A stretch of 64,000 bases of DNA from Panonychus citri (taxonomy: Eukaryota; Arthropoda; Arachnida; Trombidiformes; Tetranychidae), in the NCBI RefSeq assembly GCF_014898815.1, contig NW_026515501.1:496001-560000 (forward strand), in the 5' to 3' direction. Below the pieces are notes generated by a model. That model made no database searches. It saw only the letters and a list, made by a program, of their open reading frames with translations, and was not told the DNA's origin. Below, one piece after another: positions 12,587 through 23,877 of the stretch. The position numbers and the translations under genes are program-made. Numbering within the stretch: position 1 is the first letter of the stretch; every line of letters starts with the position of its first letter.

Positions 12587-13588
12587 TTAATTACATTGGT
12601 ATTTGTTGATAATTTTTCTTCCCTGATTACTCGCTGTTAAATTAATGGTTCCTTGAAATATTTTATTCGAAACCCAAACAACAACTTGGAAAATTTTGAT
12701 CGGAGTATCACAAAGTCCTCGTCTTGGTTTGGCTTCATTACCACTTATAATGAATAATGGGAAGAGCAGGGAGAAGATACAACCAGAAACAAACCAAGAT
12801 TCCGAGAGAGAAGTTAAAATTGCGAGTGGAAACCCGAAGCCAAAGAAATAAGGCCAATTGTTTTCGACCAATTGTAGTCGCTTGTGAAGAGCCCAGCCCA
12901 TGTTGGACCATTTATATTCAAAAGAGTACAAGGCATAGAGTAAACTTAGATGGAATATACTAGCAAGGTGTCCGAGAAGAGGGAAGGGGATGAAAGCGAT
13001 GACCAATGATTGAATTAAGAATAAGGCTTGAATCATGAGACTGAAGAAAGTATCAGCAATTAACTTGGGTATACTCTTAAGTAAGGAAGGTTTTCCTCGG
13101 TAGGTCGAATCAGCGATGTCTTGGAACCAAAGAGCATTTACAACGCGAGTGAGTAAGAAAACAGGTAGTCTCCAGAGAGCATCAAAGGTATGAGATAGAA
13201 TGGGCTTCATCCAGTACCAGAGAGATTGTACCACACCAGGTTGAGAGCCGAATATCAAATGAATTAAAGAAAATAACAAAGGGAGAACAACATAGTCAAA
13301 TAAGATGAGAGAGAACCAGAATATACAACCATTAAGAAGGCAACATTGACAAATCATTTGGAAGGTGTTCTTGTTGAGAGGCTTAGATTTTTGTACATTT
13401 TTCTTAGATGAAATCGATGAACCTGTTGATGTTTTTGTCAAAGGTGAAGATGAAGATGAAGATGAAGATGAAGACGATGAAGATGAGGATGGATCATAAT
13501 TGTAATGATTTCGAATGGCAAATATTCCGAAAATTGCATCTTTAAGACCGTAAACAATACCTGTGAAAATATTTCGCAACTGATCCAT
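12587..13588 (-). CDS. EI24: EI24 (etoposide-induced 2.4 / PIG8) homologue, multipass ER protein
   Basis: EI24 is an ER membrane protein linked to autophagy and p53-induced apoptosis in animals. The intronless frame encodes 333 residues from ATG 13588-13586 (MDQLRNIFTGIVYGLKDAIF). Diagnostic blocks are CCLLNGCIFWFSLILFDYV, VVNALWFQDIAD, FFSLMIQALFLIQ, SLLYALYSFEYKW, WPYFFGFGFPLA and SGCIFSLLFPLFIISGNEA; all match the family in order, and at least five hydrophobic segments can be drawn. The N-terminal loop carries a run of about 15 serines (TCx codons, plus-strand 13444-13492), probably a lineage-specific repeat expansion. The gene lies upstream of ABHD17 on the same strand and tail-to-head with ACSL copy 2. 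Lack of introns could mean ancient intron loss or retroposition; no direct repeats or poly-A remnant were seen. Confidence 0.95.
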   Translation of the reverse strand: MDQLRNIFTGIVYGLKDAIFGIFAIRNHYNYDPSSSSSSSSSSSSSSSPLTKTSTGSSISSKKNVQKSKPLNKNTFQMICQCCLLNGCIFWFSLILFDYVVLPLLFSLIHLIFGSQPGVVQSLWYWMKPILSHTFDALWRLPVFLLTRVVNALWFQDIADSTYRGKPSLLKSIPKLIADTFFSLMIQALFLIQSLVIAFIPFPLLGHLASIFHLSLLYALYSFEYKWSNMGWALHKRLQLVENNWPYFFGFGFPLAILTSLSESWFVSGCIFSLLFPLFIISGNEAKPRRGLCDTPIKIFQVVVWVSNKIFQGTINLTASNQGRKIINKYQCN

Positions 13589-14752
13589 CAATTTTTCGTA
13601 GAATAAAAAAATTAACAGATTAAAATGATTATAATTTAAAGGTTAGGATTTGATTAGACAGAACACAACTGATCTGAAAAAATTTACACGAAAAGTAAAC
13701 AAGAAAAATGTAAACATAGAAAAAAAGAAGAGTGAAAATAGTCTCAAGTCTATTTTCACTATTCACTTTCTATTTGAAGATGAATCTGAGTCGATCTTCT
13801 CGTCGATTAATCGTCAAGTTGTCGTAACAATTTACTAATCATCTTCAATCATAATTCTGTAACAGTTGACAAAAGTATCACATTGTCATCGCGATTACAG
13901 CGTCGTCAGGACAAAGACGATTTCGCAGTAATAAACTTATCTGATGATTTTCTGTAAACGTAACTTGATCAACAATTGGCTCTTCATAATTAATTAAAAA
14001 TGATCAAGTTGCGACGCGAATGAAAATAAGAGCAGATCAACATTTTAATGATTAAATTTGGAGGTGAATTGATTTAGACTTTTGAATGTTAAATTAATCA
14101 ATTGATTTATTTTATAATCACAAATTCATTGATTTTTTGAGTGTTTCCCAATCATAATAAGGAGTCGCAATGAGCTGCAATTACAATCAATTTGAGAAGA
14201 GAGAGTTAATCAACACTCGATATCTCTTCATAAATAGTGTTTACAACCATTTGAACAACATAAATTAATAAAACAAAGCTAATTAAATTACATATCATAT
14301 GTTACAAATTAAATTGTTTCTTTAAAAAGTTTTACATGCTAATTAAATTGATCCTGCATGTTGGTGTTTTCTTTATGGTGGATGTTTTGTTGATGAAGTT
14401 TGGTATTTGAATTTTTGATTTGAAGGAAAAATTTTAGGAAATTAACGTTAAACTTGTGAGATTTTACAATTAATCATACAGAATTAACAAGAGAAATAAC
14501 TTATCACCAAAAGATCATCATGATGATAACTATTAGTAAGAAGTGATGACGAAATCAGGATTTTGTTTAGCACCAAAGGAATTGAGAAAAGTGTAAAGAG
14601 TTGCTTTGAGTGTAGTTGGTGTGTAGTTACAATGACCTGAAGATGATACAAATGATGATTAAGGATGATGAAGATGATTGGAGAAGTGGTTGAGAGGAAA
14701 GAAAGATGTTAGAGGTGAGAACAAACTAATACATTTAAATTATTGAAAAAAA
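13589..14752. other. Intergenic: EI24 5' flank and 3' flank of ACSL copy 2
   Basis: The EI24 side (13589-14090) is somewhat richer in CG-containing words (for example about 13885-13930 and 14011-14020) and may hold its promoter. It includes a 10-bp inverted repeat, aacttgatca (13962-13971) and tgatcaagtt (14001-14010). From about 14098 to 14752 the DNA is the mirror copy of the flank downstream of ACSL copy 1. Confidence 0.55.
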
Positions 14753-15183
14753 TTAAGCTGATTGAACACCAGAAACTGGAGTTTTGTAAATTCTATTAAT
14801 CTCATTAATGTAACGTTCTTGAATATTTTTCCGACGAATCTTCATCGCTGCAGTTACCAGGCCACTGTCAGGTGTCCACTCGTCGTCAACGAGTAAGATT
14901 TTTGCAGGTCTTTCGGTTCGATTCAATTTAACTTGAGTTGCTCGGTCAGAAAGTGCTTTCTTAACCACTTCCAATATAACAGGATCTTTACAGAGTTGTG
15001 AATGACTTAGATGTTCCCTGTCAAGTGTTTTTGCTAAATTGCGAAGACCCTTTTCGTTTGGAACAACAATTGCTATCAAATAATCGTGATAAGAATCACC
15101 ATAGACGCAAATATTATCAACAATCGGACATAACTTCAATTCAGTTTCAACCTAGATAGAGAAAAAAAACAAAATATGAGTTA

Positions 15184-15229
<46 letters not shown>

Positions 15230-17098
15230 TTACCTTTCCAAGTGAAATATATTCTCCATATTGAAGTTTAACCAAATCTTTTTTACGGTCGATTAATTTG
15301 ATTGTTCCATCAGGATAAATTTCTCCAATATCACCTGTGTAAAACCACCTTTTTCCATCTTCCACTTTGTAAAATTCTTCCGTCATTGTCGGATTCTTAA
15401 AATAACCCGCGGTCACACAATCACCGCCGATGATGACTTCACCTCGTGGATTTGGTTTGTCTCGAGGATGATAATTACCTTCATCCCAATCAGATAGTTT
15501 GACCGAAAGTCCATAAAGAGGAGGACCCGCTCGACCTACACTGAAATCGTCGAAATCCATGACGGTACCACCTGCGGCAGTTTCCGTCAATCCATATCCG
15601 GCGATGAGAATCACATTCAAAGTATTTCTGATGAAATCAAAAGTATCGGGAGCAAGAGGAGCACTTCCGACTACCATGTATTGAATTTTACCACCGACCA
15701 TGGCTCTAATCTTATTGAAGATGATTTTGTTGAGAAGAGGAGTTTGGAATCCATTTTTAACCCAATATTGTTTGTACTCAAGGGCAAATCGGAAGAGTCC
15801 CTTCATAAAAGGCCCTTGGGAATCAATATTTTCTGTGACGGCTTTTTTGATACGATCTAAGACCAATGGAACTGCGGCCATGACAGTTGGTTGAAGTACA
15901 GACGCATCTCCTTTGCAGCCTTTTTTAACTGCAGTTGATTTATCGGTCATGGTGTGTGGAGATGAATAACCGATTGGAATACCCATTGAGATGAAAAAAC
16001 TTTCAGCAGTTAATTCAAGAACATGAGCCAATGGAAGGTAGGCCATGTAGACATTATCGGGGGTCAAAGTGTGAGCAAAAGCATAAAATCCCTTCATGGT
16101 TCCAAGAATATTTTTATGTGTGATGACAACACCTTTAGGGATACCTGTTGATCCTGATGTGTACATGATGACAGCTTGATCATCAGGTTTTCGTGGTTCG
16201 AATTGAATATTTTGTTTAGTTGACGATCCATTCATTTCCACTTGGGTCATTGAGATCAACTCAATTGATCCAAAACCACTAAGATCTGGTTTCTTGACAC
16301 CTTCGATGTAGATGATTTTCTTAAGATGAGGCAGTTTATTCACGATAGATTTGATTTTTGGTAGAAGATCATGAGTTGTGATTAAATGTGAAACTTCAGT
16401 CTCGTTGATTCCATGCACTAGAGCCTCGAATCCAAGAGTGGCATACAAGGTGGCAATGCTTGCACCGAGTCTAAATGCTGCCATTGCACTGACAAACCAT
16501 TCTAACCTTGTCTCGGCAAAGATCATGACCGGTTCACCGGGTTTAAGGTCACTCAAGAATAAACCACGAGCAACATCATTGATTCTTTGATTAACTTCAT
16601 TATATGAAAACCATTTGAAATCTCCTTGAATCAATTTTTTAAAAGTTCTTCCATCAGGTTGTTTCTCATCTTCTTCACCGAAAGTTTCACGAAAACCAAG
16701 ACACTTTCGATCTCCATATTTGTCACATGTTGTCATGAACAATGAATCAATGGTCTCCGCATGTAATATATCATGATCGGGAGGAGATTCAACTCTTTTC
16801 CATTCTAAAATTCAAATATAAGGTCACAATCCCGAAAAAGAAAAAAAAACAAAACGTCAGAATGTTGATAATCTAAGAGAATCAAAATTTTCAAAATTAA
16901 AGTCTCATTACCTGAATAACAATTATTTTCTTTAACTGGTTTGGCTCTGATTTTATTTTTGGATTGATTTCGTAGCCAAGGTTGTTGGGTAACAGTGTAA
17001 ATGGGAAGGGTCATCAAATCGTAGGCACAAACCACTGTTTTAATCATGCCCAGGGCGATTGATACACCAAGAGAATCAGTCATGTTTTCGTTGGACAT
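14753..17098 (-). CDS. Acsl: Long-chain-fatty-acid-CoA ligase, ACSL3/4 type (copy 2)
   Basis: This paralogue of the enzyme at 5371-8244 has the same predicted reaction. Three exons (16912-17098, 15234-16804, 14753-15151) join in phase to 718 residues, exactly the length of copy 1. The start is ATG 17098-17096 (MSNENMTDSLG). YTSGSTGIPKG, GYGLTETAAGG and the acyl-CoA synthetase signature are intact. Differences from copy 1 cluster near the N-terminus (AQQPWQRSQ versus TQQPWLRNQ; FVKTCEKYG versus FMTTCDKYG) and just after the P-loop (YAVAHGMTTENIY versus YAFAHTLTPDNVY), while much of the rest is identical. Residues encoded by two exons in copy 1 (SDWEEG/NYHPRD) are continuous here (SDWDEGNYHPRD), so one intron is absent. 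Both copies look functional. Confidence 0.96.
15188..15227. repeat. (GA)n microsatellite in the last intron of ACSL copy 2
   Basis: About 20 units; it fills half of the 82-bp intron (15152-15233) directly beside the donor. On the coding strand it reads as a CT run immediately after gtaagtt. Confidence 0.95.
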
Positions 17099-17822
17099 GA
17101 TGATAATTTGAAGGGGTTAACAGGTTGGATAGAATTTTCTAAAAGAATAAACTTTAACTAGAATCAGTTGATTGTTGAACAAAATAAAAGGTAAATTGAC
17201 AGATTAATAAGAAATAATAATAAATGATAATCAACTTTTTTATCTCAAATGTTTGAATGAAGTAAATTCATTTTCTGAAAGCATCAATATGAAGCCACCA
17301 AGAGATCACCAGTTTTAAGGGAAAAAAGTGAAGGGGAAGAAAAGAACACGTGATTTAAGCCACCGCCTCAAAGAGAGAAAAGAAAGAGACTCTTTCTTTT
17401 TCTCTTTCTTTTTATTTTATCTTCATCCTCGTCATCATAACAGAAAATCATCTCAGTTAACCTTATGTTTGTTTTTATCCGATTAATTCATTCTCTTTCT
17501 CTTTTTCCTTTCTTTCTTTATTTCTCTCTGTCATCATGTTGATCAGTGACCATCACAATCGTCACTGGGCAACACCTCCAACAATTGGTCTTGATTATTC
17601 ATAATGTAGATCATAGGAAGCGGATGTTGATGGTTTTTCCTCTCTTGCTCTCTCCCTTTAAGCTTATCACCGGTTGGCTTAAAATATCAATTTTGCTGGT
17701 GATTATCATGGTTAAACCAGCGATTTATTGATGGAGAAAGTTGAGAGAAACCAAATCATGTTAATTGTTGTCGTCGTAATCATTGCTCCATAAACTGTTT
17801 GGTGTTTCTGGTATTTGATCTT

Positions 17823-17888
<66 letters not shown>

Positions 17889-20577
17889 ATTTCTTCCATT
17901 TGTTTATCACGATGAAACCTTTATTAACCTGTTTACCTCTCGCACCAGATTAGCTTGACCAAAAAGAATCAATGTTTACATCTTCACTTTCATCATCTTT
18001 TTAGGCGGGAGAGAGAGAGAGAAAGAAAGAAAGTGAAACGTCATCATATACGTAACATACATTACTTAAATTAAGTAACTTCATGTTAACCTACGTAGAT
18101 GAGTCAACTTGTTTTCTATCTTTCATCATCATCACAAGTTCAATATACACATAACAGCCTTCAGGGAATCTGAGAATCACCAGTTTCATCAGAACATTCG
18201 AGTCTCTCTCTCTCTCTCTCTCACATACTCCGATTCTCCCTTCATCAACATCACCTGTGAGGATAAACTGGTTACCTAAATTCAAGAGGAATACCCAAAA
18301 TCCTGAATAAGAATCAGAGGAAATCCTAGATTGGTTTAATTCTGATTAATCATTTCTGGTTATTGGTAATTGAGAAGGAAAATGGGAAAAGTGTTTTCTG
18401 GTTACTCGGAAATACTCAATTACCATCATCATGTCATCATCATCGTGATTATTGATAAACAATCAACAATTGTAAGGCTTATACTCTAAATCGAGTGAAT
18501 TGGAAACAATCAACGAGCAACAATTAACTAAACAAAATTTAAGGCCTTGAGTTAATTGTATATAATTACAATTGGACAGTAACTTTTGTAACTTTCGAGT
18601 TTGTTTACGTTAATTTTTTTTTCTTTCAAAAGAAAAAGTTAATCATAATGTTTAGAATCTTTAATTGTGATCAACTCATTCTTTACAATTCTAGTTGATT
18701 TAATTTAATTTCTACTTGCAAGATGCTACAACAATCAATTATTGATCAACTTCTTACCTCTGTTACTATTGATTAACTTTTCTATTCAAGTAAAACAATC
18801 AACTTATTAATTAACCTGATTGTCTGTGTGGTTGATAATTGATTGTTTCCAGTCAATTTGCAATCAAAAGGGATTATCTTGAAATCGTAATCAAAATTTA
18901 GTAAATACAAAGAGCAACAATCAATTTTTATTAACCTTTTTTTTTCCTCATTTGTAAATTGTCAATTTAAAGGTAAAGGGAATTTACTGTAATTTAGTTA
19001 ATATGATCAACGATAATCAGCCAATAAAGTAATGGAATTAAATTTAATTTAATCATCTTATGGACAGAAAAATAGCTTAACAATTGATTAAGAATTAGAG
19101 GTTAATCTTAATTGTTGTCATTTTCCGTTTTCAGCGGATATTCATTGGATAACATTCAATTTGGTTCACTGATTGTTAGTCAATTTTCAACAATATTGTA
19201 GACAATTAACTTACCTTTTTTGTTAATTATTCTAATTCAGTTTGTAAAAGTTTTTCTTAATTGTTGTTAAGACTTTTTTGTTTTCACAAGGCTGTTTGAT
19301 TAATACGAATTTGTTAATCATTTCAATTGATGAGACAATCAAGGTTGTGATTTTGATTCTCATCGAAAATTGATTCTCTTTGTGATTTAATCATTTGGAA
19401 AATTTTCTTAATTGTTAGGTTTGTTTTTGATTTTTTTTCTTACCCTTTTCTGTATTGGTAATACTATTCAAGTGGTAAAAAACAATTGTTCTTATATAAT
19501 AATAATCATTATGATTATTATTAAATCAAAGGAAAAAAAATCACGCAGGTTACCTCAGAAATCAATGTGATTAAGTTAATTGTCGTTGAATTGATGATGA
19601 TGACGATTGTTAAAAAGGATCAACGAAAAAAAAGAAACGTCGATGACAATTGTCTGGTGTATTTTCTGTGGAATTGATTAATCACAATCAAATGTTAATA
19701 GGAAATCTAATCAATCAGAAAAAAAGAGAGGAAAAAATTAATGAAGGATTTGTCATTAGAATTGTTTATCATTTCTAATTGGAATGATATCTAATTGTTA
19801 CCATTATCTTCATCATCTTTGCCAATATATTCGTGCAATAATCATTAGTGTTTTTCCATTGCCAACGACGTCGATTGTTATTGTTAACTTTGATTATTTT
19901 GGATCAATTAATCATTTCTGTCTTAATTAAAAGAGAGAGAGAGAGTGAGTGAGACTTTATCCAACGATGATAATGTTACCATTCAAAATGATTATCGAAA
20001 CTTGTTTTTCTCCAAGTGTAACTGTAAATGGCTTTAAAGGTCAATCAGTAAGAGACAACAACAAGTGAAATGAAGGCTGATCATCACCTGATTTTGGCTT
20101 AAAGCATATCAACAATTAAGAAGCGAAAAGAAAATTAAAAGCAACAAAATTTGTACTCATTAGGCTTCACAAAGCTAATGACTTCTTCCGATCAAGGTGG
20201 TTGTTTGTTTTCATGGTACATGTTTACATCTCTCTCTCTCTATCTCCGATTTATACCCTCCTATGTAAATAAAGAAAGAGAAAACGATTAATTGAGGTTG
20301 AATTAATAACAATAAGAGCTGAAAATGATTCACCAATAATTGTGATTCATTGTAACAATTAACTTGTTGGGTTGTAATAAATGAGAGAGAGAGAGGGAAA
20401 AAAATGAAACTGATAAACATAAACATTGAACTAGTGTGATGACAACATGACAGAGGGAAAGCACAGCTGATGATATAATAAGTAGAGAATAGATTATGGT
20501 TCGATATTAGGATTAAGAATTAAGAGTTAATTGTAAATAGTATGATCATTGTTTGATCAGAGATGAAAATTTGATTA
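17099..20577. other. Intergenic between ACSL copy 2 and the hAT transposon
   Basis: About 3.5 kb with no recognisable gene. It holds the 5' flank of ACSL copy 2, several CT/GA microsatellites, AT-rich DNA with TTAATTG/CAATTAA words, and a near-perfect palindrome at 19497-19523. Open frames at 17546-17731, 18091-18285 and 20211-20426 show no family features. Confidence 0.6.
17826..17884. repeat. (CT)n microsatellite, longest in the window
   Basis: About 59 bp of uninterrupted CT, 730 bp upstream of the ACSL copy 2 start. A shorter (CT)n is at 18202-18222. Confidence 0.95.
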
Positions 20578-20585
20578 GTCTAATT
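20578..20585. repeat. hAT target-site duplication, left copy (gtctaatt)
   Basis: This 8-bp sequence is repeated exactly at 23896-23903, immediately outside the right terminal inverted repeat. Eight bases is the hAT-superfamily target duplication length. Confidence 0.95.
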
Positions 20586-20603
20586 TAGATACCGAAGTCA
20601 GTC
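20586..20603 (+). repeat. hAT left terminal inverted repeat
   Basis: The 18 bases tagataccgaagtcagtc match the reverse complement of 23878-23895 exactly. Tandem CAGT units follow directly. Confidence 0.95.
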
Positions 20604-20829
20604 GATTCAGTCAGTCAGTCAGTCACAATTAAATCGACTGAGTCGAAGTTACTTTGGAAATGACTGACTCGACTGTCAGTCAGTCGACTCAAGTCGACTT
20701 AAGCTAGCTTAAAAGCACATGCTTTCACTTTCACTTTGACTCACAAGTTGTCAGTTGTTTTTTAAATTTTTTACTCAGCGTTTTTTGTGTTTTACCAACA
20801 ATAAACAAACATAAGTTCAGTGTTTTAAA

Positions 20830-21327
20830 ATGTCAAAAAGGGTAAGTGAACCAATTGATTTGATCGGATATTATTCTTATCATTTTATTAATGTTTTTAA
20901 CTAACAGGTGAAAACTGGTAATTTGGAATGGCCTGTCGAAAGGATCCACCAAACCACTATTGATGGAAGACTTTATGAAAAAGTGACATGCTCATGGTAT
21001 GCAAAACCATCGGATGTAACCTGCTACGATGAAGATGAACCCTTAGAAGATGCCGAAAGAGATGTAAACTGCTTCACCGAAGAAGAAATAAGTGACCAAA
21101 CATTGGAATTAAGAAGGAAAAAAAGAGGAACCATTACCTGGAAGTGCCCTTATTGTGGTAAACCTTTTCCTCAAAGAAGGGATAATGCTAATAGGCATTT
21201 AAATGGCACAAAAAATGGCGATGGTAGTATAAATATACCACCAAGTTGTAAACTAAGAAAACAAGCTGAACCCAATCTTTTAGTAGATTCTGTAAAAGAA
21301 TTGATTCCGATCAGCCATCGGAAATGA
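20830..21327 (+). CDS. Small zinc-finger protein encoded by the hAT element (accessory gene)
   Basis: Function unknown. Two exons, 20830-20841 (ATG TCA AAA AGG, four codons) and 20908-21327, separated by a 66-bp GT-AG intron (donor gtaagt, acceptor aacag), give 143 residues. The second exon alone has no ATG near its start, so the tiny first exon is the best source of initiation. The protein is acidic in the middle (DEDEPLEDAERD). It then has a basic patch (LRRKKRG) and a CPYCGKPFPQRRDNANRHLNG finger-like segment with a C-x2-C pair and a His, plus a further Cys downstream (PPSCKL); this may be a BED-like or C2H2-like DNA-binding finger. It lies upstream of, and co-oriented with, the transposase. 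It could help transposition or be captured host sequence; I do not recognise the family. Confidence 0.7.
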
Positions 21328-21418
21328 TACTTGTATAAACAATCAATAAACTTTTTTATAAATGCTTAATTTTTCGAAATTTTTGCCATTAATTTCTATG
21401 AGCGCGAAAATCAAATAC

Positions 21419-21460
21419 TGAGGGGGTTTGAGGGGGTTTGAGGGGGTTTGAGGGGGTTTT
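21419..21460 (+). repeat. Four tandem TGAGGGGGTT units (G-quadruplex-type motif)
   Basis: Four runs of five G, separated by TTTGA, lie between the two genes of the hAT element (G runs 21422-21456). Two units of the complementary sequence occur inverted after the transposase at 23731-23750. Confidence 0.9.
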
Positions 21461-21629
21461 ATTAACCAATCATTTTCTTAGTTTTACTCACGTCTGATGG
21501 GTAATTATTCTCATCTGATTCGAGATTTGTGTTTTAAATTGTGATTTGAATCAACTTCTTCTAATTTATTAAGTTAATGTGACTCTTTTTTAATCAAAAC
21601 AAATATATTGTACTCTTTTCAAACAAGTG

Positions 21630-23707
21630 ATGGAAATCCAAGTAAGTTAAAAGTAATCATAAAATTTAAGTTAATTGACTAATGATTATTCTTCCATTGT
21701 AAGCTGACAAACTGCAAGTTTAAGAAAATGGTCAAGCCTAAAAAGAGGTCTCCAACGTGGTCATATTTCGGAACTGTTCATGATCATTATGGTAAAGAAA
21801 TTAATCCAGATCACTACTTTTGTGAACTTTGCTTTGAGAGAGAATTGTCCGCTTGCTCCACTCTAGAAAAGGTAACGAGATACAAAAGTACAACTGCAAT
21901 TTCAAATATGTCAACACATCTGGCAACGGTTCACCGAATTCAGGCTGTCATGGAAAGTAGGAACACATTCAACACAGCAGTCTTTGCAGGATGTAGAATG
22001 GGTTTCAAGGAACGTAAATTGCATTTGACAAACGACATAAGTCTATGGTTTAGCCTGGATCTGTTACCGTTCCAAAAGGTTGAAGGTAAAGGATTCAAAA
22101 GGTTTTTAATTAAAAATAAAATTGTCAAGGACGAGCGTGATATCCCTAGCTGCAGGACTATTTCTCAACACGGATTGCCAAGGGTTTTCAATCTTGTCAG
22201 GTCTTGTGTCAAACCTTTGATTCGCAAGAAGAACGTCGCCCTCGCGATGGATTTATGGACAGATAGCCTCCGGCGAATGAAGTATTTGGGTGTTACTATT
22301 CATTTTATCAAAAGTTTAGAGACTGTTCACCTCAATCTTGGCACTGTGGCATTCCCTGAATCTCACACTGCGATAAACATTTACAATAAGCTGAAAAAAC
22401 TCTGTGAAGAGTACAAAGTCGATATTGAATCTGCATACATTGTACGAGACTGTGGTGCAAATGTTGTTGCAGCTTGCCGAATAAATAACGGAAAATCTCA
22501 TTCATGCATCGGCCATGGAATCCATAACCTTATCACTGTAGATGGATTCAAAAAAGTTCCTGATTTACTCAACATTTTCACTAAAATGAAAGAAATACAT
22601 TCAGCTCTTCGATTTAAAAATGCAGATGTAGCCGCTTACAATGAATCTGTAGTTCCAGCATCACCAAATGATTTTCTAAATCTAGAAGATGAAGTTCTTG
22701 AAGAAAATCGAGAAGAGTCGCTTCAACCGGACGAAGATGATATTTTCCCGATGAATTTTGATGAAATTGGCGATGAGATTGAGATAAGTTCTACAGATTT
22801 TGTTCATTCAAGTACAAACCCACGATCACAGAATTCAACTCTAAAAGTTTTTTGTCCCACCCGATGGCATTCTTTGCTAACAATGACTGATTCAATGATA
22901 AGGAATCAATCAGCGATTAATCATTTACTTGGTGAGATCGATAGATTCGAGCTCATTCTTTCGAAGAAAGATTTAAATTTGATGACAGCTCTTGTTAAGT
23001 TTCTTGCTGAGTTTAAGTCTTCGGTTGATTTACTGTGTGCAGAAAAAGTTCCTACGATCAATAAGGCTGCTGTTTTACATTGCCATTTAAAGGCCATTCT
23101 GATGGATCAAGTTGACAATGATCCTCACATCGTTTTATGCAAAAAAGAAATGCTTAAACACTTTGAATCAAGGTTCCCAATCACAGAGCTGGTGATTGTT
23201 GCTGCATTACTTGATCCAAAGTTCAAAAATCTTGATATAATCAACGATTATTGCTTTGAAAGTTTTAAAACAAAACATGGTCTTATAAAAGAGTATTACA
23301 ACTCGATGAATTTTGATGATCAGGATGAGGATCCAATAACCACCGATTGTGAAACTGAATGTGATGGTGTTTTAACTCAACTTGCAAAAAGATTTTCGTC
23401 GAACCCTAGTGAAAGCTCTGCGTTTGATCTTGAGATTGACTCATATTTACGATCAAAAGACGCTAGTGATGTTTTGGAATTTTGGGGACGTAGGAAAGAC
23501 GCTTGGCCAAGATTGTACAAACTTGCTACTGTTTTACTCGCTATTCCAGCAACAAGTGTTCCTGTTGAAAGGCTTTTTTCAATCGCTGGCCTAACCTTGA
23601 ATAAGAAAAGATGCCAACTCAAGCCTGAGAGATTGAGTAAAATTTGTTTCATTCACGATAATTTTGATTTTGTATCAAAAAATTGCGATAAATTCGACTT
23701 TAACTAA
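21630..23707 (+). CDS. hAT transposase with BED zinc finger and C-terminal dimerisation domain
   Basis: This enzyme catalyses excision and integration of hAT elements. The main frame from ATG 21728 has 659 residues without interruption. Visible from that start: BED finger at about 10-70 (W11, F14, C32-x2-C35, H64, H69); catalytic Asp175 in MDLWTD; Asp241 in VRDCGAN; the C-x2-H motif C260/H263 (CIGHGIHN); TRW at 378-380; an acidic low-complexity insert at about 315-350; and the hAT dimerisation block near the C-terminus, with PVERLFSIAG carrying the expected third catalytic Glu. A four-codon upstream exon (21630-21641, ATG GAA ATC CAA, donor gtaagt) and acceptor at 21703 would join in frame at 21704 and lengthen the protein to 671 residues. 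The choice between starts is open; the coding region from 21728 is certain. Confidence 0.94.
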
Positions 23708-23730
23708 TTTTAAAAACTTTAATTAAAAAT

Positions 23731-23768
23731 CCCCCTCAAACCCCCTCAAAATTTGAAATCCGCGCTTT
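23731..23768 (-). repeat. Inner inverted repeat partner of the hAT G-rich tract
   Basis: Read on the minus strand this segment gives a gcgcg...tcaaat..tgaggggg pattern. It closely resembles 21400-21440 on the plus strand, so the transposase gene is bracketed by imperfect inverted repeats inside the outer terminal repeats. Confidence 0.8.
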
Positions 23769-23877
23769 TAAATCGACTCCAGTCGACTCTAGTCGAAAAT
23801 TATTAGGAGTCGACTTCAGTCGACTTTAGTCGACCGCCACTTGATTTTCTCGTCAGTCAGTTACTTGGCTAAAAACT

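Larger units (their letters stand above)
14098..17098 (-). repeat. Right arm of large inverted segmental duplication (ACSL copy 2 plus 3' flank)
   Basis: This is the reverse-complement partner of 5371-9036. It is about 0.65 kb shorter because it lacks the 154-bp intron, has shorter first and last introns, and lacks roughly 150 bp of 3' flank present in the left arm. The spacer between the arms is about 5.1 kb and carries ABHD17 and EI24. Confidence 0.85.
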
